Assembly (NCBI GenBank): GCA_002293025.1
Contig: DBCL01000014.1
Span: 148,646 to 164,871, forward strand
Reading direction: 5' to 3'
From: Actinobacteria bacterium UBA959
GTDB lineage: Bacteria > Actinomycetota > Actinomycetes > S36-B12 > UBA5976
DNA length: 16,226 nt
Of the stretch, positions 1 through 6,193 are shown in pieces. Made by a program: the position numbers and the translations under genes. Position 1 is the stretch's first letter, and every line of letters starts with the position of its first letter. A model generated the notes under the pieces. It was not told the origin of the DNA and did no database searches. It saw only the letters and a program-made list of their open reading frames with translations.

Positions 1-2
1 TA

Positions 3-302
3 CGCGATCTCACTGGCAAAGCATCAAAAATTAAAGAACGCCGTGGTGAGCGCAACGCAGATCTTGCCATCTTGAATGCGATGCAAGCAGAGCGCGAACA
101 CGAAGCCGCAGTTGAGGCTCAAAAAGCTGCTGAAGCAGAAGCTGCCGAGGCTCAAGCAAAAGCAGAAGCGGAAGCTGCAGCAGCAGCTGCCGCAAAGGCT
201 GAAGCAGAAGCTGCCGCTGCAGCTCCAGTTGAAGTTGCTGCTGAAGCAGCAGATGCTCCAACAGAAGCAGTTGCTGACGAGTCCACTTCTAACCAGGCAT
301 AG
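3..302 (+). CDS. rplS: Ribosomal protein L19, C-terminal part (5' end outside window)
   Basis: The reading frame is open from the left edge and begins RDLTGKASKIKERRGERN, which matches the conserved end of bacterial L19 (typically LRxxxGKAAKIKE). L19 sits at the 30S-50S interface of the ribosome. L19 normally stops shortly after this motif. Here it continues for about 75 more residues made almost only of Ala, Glu, Lys and Gln, then ends in a more acidic tail (TEAVADESTSNQA). Such a tail is probably a helical or disordered extension. The identification rests on the short conserved segment plus position: rplS directly before lepB and rnhB is the normal actinobacterial order. The TAG stop lies 9 bp before lepB, which suggests co-transcription. 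Confidence 0.85.
   Translation, partial: RDLTGKASKIKERRGERNADLAILNAMQAEREHEAAVEAQKAAEAEAAEAQAKAEAEAAAAAAAKAEAEAAAAAPVEVAAEAADAPTEAVADESTSNQA
129..216 (+). repeat. In-frame direct repeat in the L19 Ala/Glu tail
   Basis: The 19-base unit GCTGAAGCAGAAGCTGCCG occurs exactly at 129-147 and again at 198-216. The copies are 69 bp (23 codons) apart and in the same frame. Between them are many partial copies (GCxGAAGC, GCAGCAGC). This looks like local duplication or slippage that expanded the Ala/Glu tail of L19; it is not a mobile element. Confidence 0.75.
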
Positions 303-311
303 CAAATTTCT

Positions 312-995
312 GTGAGCGTCGCCAAGAGACTGCTTAAGAAGGTTGCACTCGGCTCGAAAGAAATTGGCATAGTTCTTGTTACTGCATTAATTCTTTCTGC
401 GCTGTTTAGGGCACTCTTTGTGCAAGCCTTCTATATTCCATCTGCGTCTATGGAGCAAACCTTGATGGTTAATGACAAGATCATGGTTTCCAAAATTGCC
501 ACCAGAATAGACGGGGTTCGCCGCGGTGACGTCGTGGTTTTTACTGATCCAAGTGATTGGTTAGGTGTTAACACCCCAACTCCTGGTATCCGAGGCAAGA
601 TTGAAAGTGCATTGGTATTTGTTGGTTTTCTACCAGCAAATATGGGGGAGCACTTAGTCAAGCGTGTCGTAGGAATTGCTGGTGACAAAATCAAGTGCTG
701 TGATGCAGACGGCAATATAGTTGTTAACGGTATGTCTATAAAAGAGCCTCAGATCCAAGCGCCTACAGATCAAGTTCAATTTGAAATCACAGTTCCACCA
801 GGATATGTATTCGTTATGGGTGATAACCGTGGAAATTCCAGAGATAGTCGTTATCACTTGGAAAATGGTGTGAATGGAGCAGTTCCTTTAAAAAATGTGC
901 TCGGTAGAGTATTTGTGATTATCTGGCCAACAGAATCTTTTGGTCGAGTTGGCGTGCCAGATATCTATTCTGAGATTCCAGATCCAAAGGAATAG
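312..995 (+). CDS. lepB: Signal peptidase I
   Basis: The 227-aa protein is a membrane-anchored serine protease that cleaves signal peptides from exported proteins on the outer face of the membrane. A basic N-terminus is followed by one membrane segment (about residues 18-40). The S26 family boxes follow: IPSASMEQTL with the nucleophile Ser46, the VKRVVGIAGD box with the general base Lys117, and GDNRGNSRDSR at 170-180. The GTG start at 312 gives the usual short cytoplasmic tail. No clear Shine-Dalgarno lies in the 9-bp gap after rplS, so translation may be coupled. The stop is 3 bp before the rnhB start. Length and single anchor fit actinobacterial SPase I. Confidence 0.96.
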   Translation: MSVAKRLLKKVALGSKEIGIVLVTALILSALFRALFVQAFYIPSASMEQTLMVNDKIMVSKIATRIDGVRRGDVVVFTDPSDWLGVNTPTPGIRGKIESALVFVGFLPANMGEHLVKRVVGIAGDKIKCCDADGNIVVNGMSIKEPQIQAPTDQVQFEITVPPGYVFVMGDNRGNSRDSRYHLENGVNGAVPLKNVLGRVFVIIWPTESFGRVGVPDIYSEIPDPKE

Positions 996-998
996 TAA

Positions 999-1610
999 GT
1001 GACAGCCAAAACCTACGAGCAAGAGTTAAGGGCCGCAGGCTTTGTAGCAATCGCTGGAGTGGACGAGGCTGGACGTGGTTGTCTAGCTGGCCCACTTGTA
1101 GTTGCTGCAGTGATCTTGGATCCAGAAGTGGAGTTTGACAAATTGACTGATTCAAAACTAATGTCCAAAAAGAACCGAGAATTAACTAGAACACAGATCG
1201 AGAATACAGCGCTGGCAATATCAGTTGTTGAAATTTCTGCCAAAGAAGTTGATCAAATAGGAATTCATAAGGCTGACATTCAAGGTATGCGCAGAGCCTT
1301 AGCCCGATTAGACGTACCTACCGACTTTGTGATTACTGATGGATTTTCAGTAGATGGATTAGATCGTCCATCACTGGCGATGAAAAAAGGTGATAAGTTG
1401 TGCTTGTCTGTATCGGCAGCTTCGGTGATGGCAAAAACTCACCGAGACCAACTCATGTTAGAACTAGATAATCAATACCCAGAATATGGATTTGCTAGCC
1501 ATAAAGGCTATGGCACCCAAAAGCACATTTCAGCTTTGCGAAAATATGGCCCTACTCCAATACACCGGGTAACTTTTGTTTGGAACAAAGATGTGCAGGA
1601 GGCATCATGA
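999..1610 (+). CDS. rnhB: Ribonuclease HII
   Basis: The 203-aa protein removes ribonucleotides and RNA primers from RNA:DNA hybrids using divalent metal. The four acidic residues expected from E. coli RNase HII are present: Asp22 and Glu23 in GVDEAGRG, Asp114 in VITDG, and Asp132 in KKGD. The SAASVMAK..RD segment and GFASHKGYGTQKH near the C-terminus are also typical. The DSKxLS motif reads DSKLMS. The start is GTG, 3 bp after lepB. The stop overlaps the next gene as ATGA, so both genes are probably translated together. Full length for the family. Confidence 0.96.
   Translation: MTAKTYEQELRAAGFVAIAGVDEAGRGCLAGPLVVAAVILDPEVEFDKLTDSKLMSKKNRELTRTQIENTALAISVVEISAKEVDQIGIHKADIQGMRRALARLDVPTDFVITDGFSVDGLDRPSLAMKKGDKLCLSVSAASVMAKTHRDQLMLELDNQYPEYGFASHKGYGTQKHISALRKYGPTPIHRVTFVWNKDVQEAS
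1597..1602 (+). promoter_or_regulatory. Strong ribosome binding site for the DUF2469 gene
   Basis: A perfect AGGAGG lies inside the end of rnhB, 4 bp before the ATG at 1607. It settles the start: the frame is open further upstream to a possible TTG or ATG codon inside rnhB, but only 1607 has this signal and the ATGA stop/start overlap. Confidence 0.85.
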
Positions 1611-1921
1611 GCACTGAAGATTTAGAGAGTTATGAAGCCGAGGTTGAGTTAGGTTTATATCGAGAGTATCGAGATGTTGCCTCCATGTTTAAGTATGTGG
1701 TTGAGACAGATCGTCGCTTTTACTTGTGTAATGAGGTGGATGTACAAGTAAGAAGTGATGTCGGTGGCGAAGTCTTCTTCGAAGTTAAGATCTCTGATGC
1801 TTGGGTGTGGGATATGTACCGCCCAGCTAGATTTGTGAAGAGCGTTTCGGTAATGACTTTTAAAGATGTGAATGTCGAAGAGATTCAACACCCTGATATT
1901 CAAATCCCCAAAGCGAAGTAG
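1607..1921 (+). CDS. DUF2469 family protein, function unknown
   Basis: The 104-aa protein begins MSTEDLESYEAEVELGLYRE and continues with the VVETDRRFYLCNEVDVQ segment. This pattern marks the DUF2469 family, a small protein found almost only in Actinobacteria and nearly always next to rnhB. It is acidic overall, with no signal peptide or membrane segment, so probably cytoplasmic. The aromatic-rich middle (SDAWVWDMYRPARFVKSV) is the most conserved-looking part. No function is established, and none can be read from the sequence. Its link to rnhB by a 4-bp ATGA overlap and strong ribosome binding site suggests co-expression with RNase HII and signal peptidase. Confidence 0.92.
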   Translation: MSTEDLESYEAEVELGLYREYRDVASMFKYVVETDRRFYLCNEVDVQVRSDVGGEVFFEVKISDAWVWDMYRPARFVKSVSVMTFKDVNVEEIQHPDIQIPKAK

Positions 1922-1959
1922 TACACAACTAGATATTAAGTGATTTACTTGAACTGAGA

Positions 1960-2817
1960 TTGATTCAGAATTCGTGGGTGATTAGTTCAGAAAGAGATTG
2001 CTATGTAGCGTTGGCAAGTTTGGTGAACCCCCCAGACATAAGTATTAATCAGTTAGTAAGCGAATATTCCGCAAGCCATACCTGGCAACGATTAGTAGCT
2101 GGCAAGATTAAATATCACTCCAAACTAACCAACAGAGCGCAGACTTATTCACCTGCAACAAATAGCCATGAATACACTGTCATCACGCCCATCGATAATC
2201 GATGGCCAAGCAAGCTAAATGACCTTCTTGACGAAGCTCCATTAGCGCTTTGGATTCGAGGAGAGTCAGACTTAAGGAGTTTAACTTTAAATTCGGTTGC
2301 AATAGTTGGATCAAGGGCAGCAACTAGATATGGGCTGCAAGTCACACAGGATCTGTCCACTTATTTGGTTAATCATCAAATTTGTGTGGTCTCAGGAGCT
2401 GCATACGGCATTGATGCTCAAGCACACCGAACCGCAATCGCGGAATCTGGCAGCACTGTTGCAGTTATCGCGTCTGGAATTGACTTGGATTATCCAAAAG
2501 ACCACGAGGGTTTATTTCGCAAGATCGCTACCTCTGGCTCAGTAATAACAGAATTGCCCCCAGGCACCGCTATCTCTCGCAATAGGTTTCTTACTCGAAA
2601 TAGAGTTATTGCAGCTTTGTCGGATAAGACAGTTGTGGTCGAGGCACCAAATAGATCAGGAGCCCTCAATACGGCTAACTGGGCTAATCAGCTTGGTCGC
2701 TTAACCTATGGAGTGCCAGGCCCAATAAATTCCCTATTGAGTTCTGGTGTGAATTCTAGGATCGCAACTGGAGAACTAAAGGCACTGGCTAAGAAAGAGC
2801 AACTCTTGGCAAGTTAA
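1960..2817 (+). CDS. dprA: DNA-processing protein DprA (Smf)
   Basis: The 285-aa protein binds single-stranded DNA and loads RecA during uptake of foreign DNA. It has an N-terminal helical region (about 1-70) followed by the DprA Rossmann-like domain. Visible motifs are GSRAATRYG (117-125), SGAAYGIDAQAH (145-156), a GSTVAVIASGIDLDYP stretch, ELPPG (198-202), FLTRNRVIAAL (210-220) and SGALNTA (233-239). The winged-helix C-terminal domain of longer DprA proteins is absent. The TTG start at 1960 has no good ribosome binding site; GTG at 1978 is an alternative that would still keep the conserved RDCYVALASL segment. In most Actinobacteria yraN and comM lie between DUF2469 and dprA; here only 38 bp separate them. 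Confidence 0.93.
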   Translation: MIQNSWVISSERDCYVALASLVNPPDISINQLVSEYSASHTWQRLVAGKIKYHSKLTNRAQTYSPATNSHEYTVITPIDNRWPSKLNDLLDEAPLALWIRGESDLRSLTLNSVAIVGSRAATRYGLQVTQDLSTYLVNHQICVVSGAAYGIDAQAHRTAIAESGSTVAVIASGIDLDYPKDHEGLFRKIATSGSVITELPPGTAISRNRFLTRNRVIAALSDKTVVVEAPNRSGALNTANWANQLGRLTYGVPGPINSLLSSGVNSRIATGELKALAKKEQLLAS

Positions 2818-2834
2818 TTACTTAATTCGGCAAG

Positions 2835-2871
2835 GTTTAGCTCTAAACGATCTAAGGGGATTTAGTCTTTG
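2835..2871 (+). promoter_or_regulatory. xerC ribosome binding site in small inverted repeats
   Basis: AAGGGGA at 2854-2860 is 8 bp before the TTG at 2869 and 14 bp before the ATG at 2875, so it favours the TTG start. GTTTAG (2835-2840) and CTAAAC (2843-2848) form a perfect inverted repeat. CTAA (2852-2855) and TTAG (2862-2865) flank the GGGG core, so weak pairing could hide the ribosome binding site. TTTAG at 2861-2865 could also pair with CTAAA at 2843-2847, giving two exclusive folds. The stems are short and AT-rich. Confidence 0.4.
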
Positions 2872-3783
2872 GTTATGAATGAGGATCGTTCGTGGTCAGG
2901 CATGAGATCAAGATTCCAAGACTACTTAGTAAAAGAGCGCAACTTAAGTGTTCACACAGTGCGTTCTTATTTGGGAGATCTGGACGATCTGATTAATTTC
3001 TTGGCTAAAGATGATTCAGCAACTCCCGATGAAATATCTGTCCATGATCTGCGGTCATGGCTGGCGAACACCTACGCAAGCAATTTATCTGCTGCAACTT
3101 TGGCCAGAAGATCTGCATCAATTAGAACTTTCACTCAGTGGGCCCATGATCGAGCTGATCTTAAAACAGATCCTGGTGCAAGTTTGGTAAGTCCAAAATT
3201 AGCAAAAACTCTTCCAACCATAATTAAGGAGAGCCAAGCTTTACAACTACTCAACTCGCTAAGAGATCACGCTGATGATGCTCAATCGTTGCGAGATAGT
3301 GCGATCTTGGAATTGCTATATGCAACTGGTGTTCGAGTCAGTGAGTTAGTGGGGCTTGATCTTGATGATATTGATTACTCAGTTAACACCATCAGAGTCA
3401 TTGGTAAAGGTGACAAAGAAAGAGTTGTTCCATTTGGTAAGCCAGCAGGTGAAGCGCTTGCGAATTGGATAAATGCAGGAAGACCAGAATTTGTAACAGC
3501 TGAATCTGGTGCTGCTGTTTTTATTGGTAAAAAAGGCAAAAGGATTGATGTGAGAATCGTTCGCAGCGTTGTACACGAAGTATTAGCAGCTATCGGCGCA
3601 CCTAACATGGGTCCACACGGCCTTCGTCATAGTGCTGCTACTCATCTAATTGAGGGTGGAGCCGACATACGTAGCGTTCAAGAATTATTGGGCCATGCCT
3701 CTTTAGCCACTACTCAGCGCTACACCCATGTAGCAACTGACCGACTTAAACAGGTTTATCAGCAAGCGCACCCTAGGGCTTAA
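2869..3783 (+). CDS. xerC: Tyrosine recombinase XerC
   Basis: The 304-aa site-specific recombinase resolves chromosome dimers at dif, normally with XerD. The N-terminal SAM-like core-binding domain spans about 11-100 and the catalytic domain about 115-300. All tyrosine recombinase active-site residues are visible: Arg156 (ATGVRVSEL), Lys180 (GKGDKER), His250 and Arg253 (HGLRHS), His276 (LLGHAS) and the nucleophile Tyr285 (QRYTHV). Length and the dprA-xerC-rpsB neighbourhood point to chromosomal XerC. There are no phage genes or att-like repeats around it. The TTG start is chosen for its well-placed ribosome binding site; ATG two codons later is possible. Its 3' end overlaps the convergent M23 gene by 11 bp. 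Confidence 0.93.
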   Translation: MVMNEDRSWSGMRSRFQDYLVKERNLSVHTVRSYLGDLDDLINFLAKDDSATPDEISVHDLRSWLANTYASNLSAATLARRSASIRTFTQWAHDRADLKTDPGASLVSPKLAKTLPTIIKESQALQLLNSLRDHADDAQSLRDSAILELLYATGVRVSELVGLDLDDIDYSVNTIRVIGKGDKERVVPFGKPAGEALANWINAGRPEFVTAESGAAVFIGKKGKRIDVRIVRSVVHEVLAAIGAPNMGPHGLRHSAATHLIEGGADIRSVQELLGHASLATTQRYTHVATDRLKQVYQQAHPRA

Positions 3784-4225
3784 TTGGTAACAATTTTGGC
3801 AGATTGAGCAAATACGGGATTGGATCTAAGTAGTGTCTGGTGCCTTTAATGCGAACTCCTACATGAATACATCGATAAGCACAGTCACCACCAATATCAA
3901 CTACTCCAATAACATCTGAACGTTTAACCAGATCACCCTTGACTAAATTTGAATAGACTGGCTCAATTGTTAGCAAAATAGTTTTAGTGGCAATAGTGAT
4001 AACTGGGCGATCAACAACGTAGCCCGAAAACCAAACTTCACCACTAACTGGCGAAATAACTAACTCACCAGGATCTGCTTGCAAGTCAACACCGCGATGC
4101 CCTGCTGAAAACTGGGTTAGCGGTCTTTCAAAAGAACGCAAAATGGTGCCGTCACCAGCGGGGGGATAGGGCACCACCGATCCCACCACAAATAACAACA
4201 CCGCTAGGACCCATGACTTGATCAT
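3773..4225 (-). CDS. Small M23/LytM-fold protein, possibly catalytically impaired
   Basis: The 150-aa protein has an N-terminal hydrophobic segment (about 5-20) that serves as a signal peptide or anchor, so the domain is outside the membrane. The rest matches a short M23 (LytM) endopeptidase domain: GHRGVDLQADPG with His43 and Asp47 as expected zinc ligands, the ISPVSGEVWFSG strand pair, and CIHVGVR near the end. Active M23 enzymes have HxH in the last motif. Here the first His is Cys119 and only His121 remains, and the upstream H..YxHL segment is also missing. Cys115 and Cys119 could form a disulfide. An M23 gene facing xerC and divergent from rpsB is common in Actinobacteria. It may bind peptidoglycan or act as a regulator instead of cutting it. 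Confidence 0.85.
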   Translation of the reverse strand: MIKSWVLAVLLFVVGSVVPYPPAGDGTILRSFERPLTQFSAGHRGVDLQADPGELVISPVSGEVWFSGYVVDRPVITIATKTILLTIEPVYSNLVKGDLVKRSDVIGVVDIGGDCAYRCIHVGVRIKGTRHYLDPIPYLLNLPKLLPIKP

Positions 4226-4237
4226 TCCCCGATATTG

Positions 4238-4254
4238 CAGCGTAAATCACGCTG
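4238..4254. repeat. Inverted repeat between the M23 gene and rpsB
   Basis: CAGCGT (4238-4243), AAATC, ACGCTG (4249-4254) form a perfect 6-bp inverted repeat 13 bp upstream of the M23 gene start. A third CAGCGT copy is at 4274-4279. No T-run follows it, and on the + strand there is no upstream gene to end, so a terminator is unlikely. It could be an operator or part of the M23 gene leader. Confidence 0.4.
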
Positions 4255-4302
4255 TTAAAACCCCTGATTGAGGCAGCGTGTATTGGTGGCCCCTGGGGGT
4301 CG

Positions 4303-4308
4303 TAGAAT
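4303..4308 (+). promoter_or_regulatory. Candidate -10 element of the rpsB promoter
   Basis: TAGAAT fits the TANNNT pattern and is the best -10-like hexamer upstream of rpsB. It would place the transcript start near 4314-4316, just before the first hairpin of the leader. No good -35 sits 16-18 bp upstream, which is common in Actinobacteria but lowers confidence. Confidence 0.4.
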
Positions 4309-4317
4309 TGGCATTCG

Positions 4318-4472
4318 CACCAGCTTGCTGGTGACTTCGCACGACTAGCACCAGAAATGGCCACAAGATCTCGCCGGTCGAGGAAACTCGAACGAAATCT
4401 TTGGTAGTCGTCAGGGCGTCTCCAAATTGGAGTCGCATTAACCGGATCGCACCAACTTAGGTTGGCTGCGAC
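4318..4472 (+). ncRNA. Structured 5' leader of rpsB, candidate S2 autoregulatory element
   Basis: Base pairing by eye shows three domains. P1 is CACCAGC (4318-4324) with GCTGGTG (4327-4333). P2 is a long bulged helix: ACGACTA (4341-4347) with TAGTCGT (4405-4411), CCA (4351-4353) with TGG (4402-4404), an 11-nt one-sided bulge (4354-4364), AAGATCTCG (4365-4373) with CGAAATCTT (4393-4401) having one C/A mismatch, and TCGAG (4378-4382) with CTCGA (4387-4391) closed by a GAAA tetraloop. P3 is GTCGCA (4432-4437) with TGCGAC (4467-4472), enclosing CCAAC (4452-4456) and GTTGG (4461-4465). A small CTCCA/TGGAG hairpin (4420-4432) joins P2 and P3. P3 ends 2 nt before the AAAGGA ribosome binding site (4475-4480). 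Leaders bound by S2 are known in other bacteria; that this one binds S2 is inference. Confidence 0.65.
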
Positions 4473-4488
4473 AGAAAGGACTGCCTAA

Positions 4489-5292
4489 ATGGCCGTCATA
4501 ACTATGCGTCAACTTCTTGACGCTGGTGTTCATTTTGGACACCAAACCCGTCGCTGGAATCCAAAGATGAAGAGATTCATCATTACCGAACGCAACGGTA
4601 TTTACATCATCGATCTACAGCAATCACTTTCCTATATTGATCGTGCCTATGAGCATGTGAAGGAAACTGTTGCAAAGGGTGGAACTGTGATGTTTGTTGG
4701 TACGAAACGTCAGGCCCAAGAAGCAATTCAAGAGCAAGCTAAGCGCGTTGGAATGCCATATGTGACTGAGCGCTGGCTAGGTGGAATGATCACAAACTGG
4801 CCAACTGTTTCTAAGCGCGTCCAAAGAATGAAAGAACTTGAACAAATCAACTTTGATGCACCTTCTGGCTCAGGCCGCACCAAGAAAGAACTCTTGATGA
4901 TGCGCCGTGAGAAAGAAAAACTAGATAAAACTCTTACAGGTGTTCGAGATATGCACAAAGTACCAAGTTTGCTTTGGATCGTAGACACGAACAAAGAGCA
5001 CATTGCAGTTAAGGAAGCACGCAAGCTTGGTATTCCAATTATTGGTATTTTAGATAGCAATTGCGATCCAGACCATGTTGACTTTGCTATTCCAGGAAAT
5101 GATGATGCGATCCGCTCTATTCAAGTTTTGACCAAGATCATCGGCGACGCTGTTGCTGAAGGTTTAGTGGCCCGCTCACAACGCAAACCAGCAACTGCCG
5201 ATGCCCCAGCAGCTGAACCACTTGCCGAATGGGAACAAGAACTATTAACCGGTACACCTGCAGCCGAAACTGCAACTCCAACTGAAAACTAA
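4489..5292 (+). CDS. rpsB: Ribosomal protein S2
   Basis: The 267-aa protein is a small-subunit ribosomal protein. It shows the S2 landmarks in order: LLDAGVHFGHQTRRWNPKM at the N-terminus, FIITERNGIYIIDLQQSL, FVGTKRQAQEAI, TERWLGGMITNW, PSLLWIVDTNKEHIAVKEARKLGIPIIGILDSNCDPD, and IPGNDDAIRSI. The last 35 residues form an Ala/Glu/Pro-rich tail, longer than in E. coli but usual in Actinobacteria. ATG at 4489 has AAAGGA 8 bp upstream. It heads the rpsB-tsf-pyrH-frr-cdsA-rlmN run and follows a structured leader, which is the likely control point. Confidence 0.98.
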   Translation: MAVITMRQLLDAGVHFGHQTRRWNPKMKRFIITERNGIYIIDLQQSLSYIDRAYEHVKETVAKGGTVMFVGTKRQAQEAIQEQAKRVGMPYVTERWLGGMITNWPTVSKRVQRMKELEQINFDAPSGSGRTKKELLMMRREKEKLDKTLTGVRDMHKVPSLLWIVDTNKEHIAVKEARKLGIPIIGILDSNCDPDHVDFAIPGNDDAIRSIQVLTKIIGDAVAEGLVARSQRKPATADAPAAEPLAEWEQELLTGTPAAETATPTEN

Positions 5293-5322
5293 TTTCTAAC
5301 TACTAAATAAAGGACTAAAGAC

Positions 5323-6153
5323 GTGAGTTACACAGCGGCTGATGTGAAGCGCCTGCGCGAAGTTACTGGTGCAGGAATGATGGATTGCAAGAAGGTTCTA
5401 GATGAAACCACTGGTGACTTTGATGCAGCGGTAGAAGCATTGCGCATTAAAGGAGCTAAAGATGTTGGCAAGCGTGAAGGAAGAGATGCCAGTAATGGTT
5501 TAGTGGCAGCTATCCTGGAGCCAACCTCTGCTGTTTTGTTAGAGTTGAATTGCGAGACAGATTTCGTTGCTAAAACTGAGCCATTCCAAACACTGGCAGA
5601 CGCTGTGGCAAAAACAATTAAGCAGCACAACCCTGCTGATGTGGATGCGTTGCTGAATGCAACTATGGCTGACGGAAAGTCGGTCAAGGTTGCTCTCGAT
5701 GAAGCCAATGTTGGAATGGGTGAAAAGATCGAGGTTAGAAGATTCGCTGCTTATTCAGGAAAGCCTGTTTCACTTTACTTGCATAAATCAGATCCAGCAT
5801 TACCACCAACTGTTGGGGTAGTAGTTGAATTAGATAAGTCCAATGAGAGTGTTGCCAAAGACATAGCGCAGCACATTGCAGCTATGGCTCCTAAGTATTT
5901 AACCAAAGAAGATGTTCCAGCAGAAATACTTGAGTCTGAGCGCCGAATTGCTGCTGAAACTGCTAAAGAAGAAGGTAAGCCTGAAGCAGCACTTCCAAAA
6001 ATTGTGGAAGGCCGCGTAAATGGTTTCTTTAAAGACTTTGTACTAATGGAACAAGCATTTGTGAAAGATAATAAGAAGAGTATCGCGACTTTACTCAAAG
6101 ATGAAGGTGTTGCGGTTACCCGCTTTGCCAGATTCAAGGTTGGTCAAGCCTAG
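5323..6153 (+). CDS. tsf: Elongation factor Ts
   Basis: The 276-aa protein is the nucleotide exchange factor that recycles EF-Tu-GDP to EF-Tu-GTP. The N-terminal UBA-like domain (about 1-45) contains VKRLREVTGAGMMDCKK. The EF-Tu-contacting TDFVAK motif is at 79-84. Two core subdomains follow, with LLKDEGVAVTRFARFKVG closing the protein, as expected for the family. The GTG start at 5323 has AAAGGA 8 bp before it. The gap after rpsB is 30 bp with no hairpin, so S2 and EF-Ts are probably made from one transcript as in most bacteria. Confidence 0.98.
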   Translation: MSYTAADVKRLREVTGAGMMDCKKVLDETTGDFDAAVEALRIKGAKDVGKREGRDASNGLVAAILEPTSAVLLELNCETDFVAKTEPFQTLADAVAKTIKQHNPADVDALLNATMADGKSVKVALDEANVGMGEKIEVRRFAAYSGKPVSLYLHKSDPALPPTVGVVVELDKSNESVAKDIAQHIAAMAPKYLTKEDVPAEILESERRIAAETAKEEGKPEAALPKIVEGRVNGFFKDFVLMEQAFVKDNKKSIATLLKDEGVAVTRFARFKVGQA

Positions 6154-6193
6154 TTTTTACAAAATCTCGATCAACCAGTAACGAAAGGGCACT

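Noticed and set aside
152..370. Open frames on the - strand and in a second + frame across the L19 tail, rich in Ala, Leu or Gln
   Set aside because: They arise because the GC-biased Ala/Glu repeat keeps other frames open; they have no start signals or family match, and the L19 frame explains the sequence.
2869..3783. The tyrosine recombinase as the integrase of a mobile element
   Set aside because: It sits in the standard chromosomal place (dprA-xerC-rpsB), has chromosomal XerC length and motifs, and no att repeats, phage genes or composition shift surround it.
4238..4254. CAGCGT/ACGCTG inverted repeat as an intrinsic terminator
   Set aside because: No T-run follows on either strand and no gene ends into it; both neighbours start away from it.
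4152..4438. Two - strand open frames across the rpsB leader (4152-4364 and 4247-4438)
   Set aside because: They have no family resemblance, no good start signals, and their sequence is better explained by RNA pairing in the leader.
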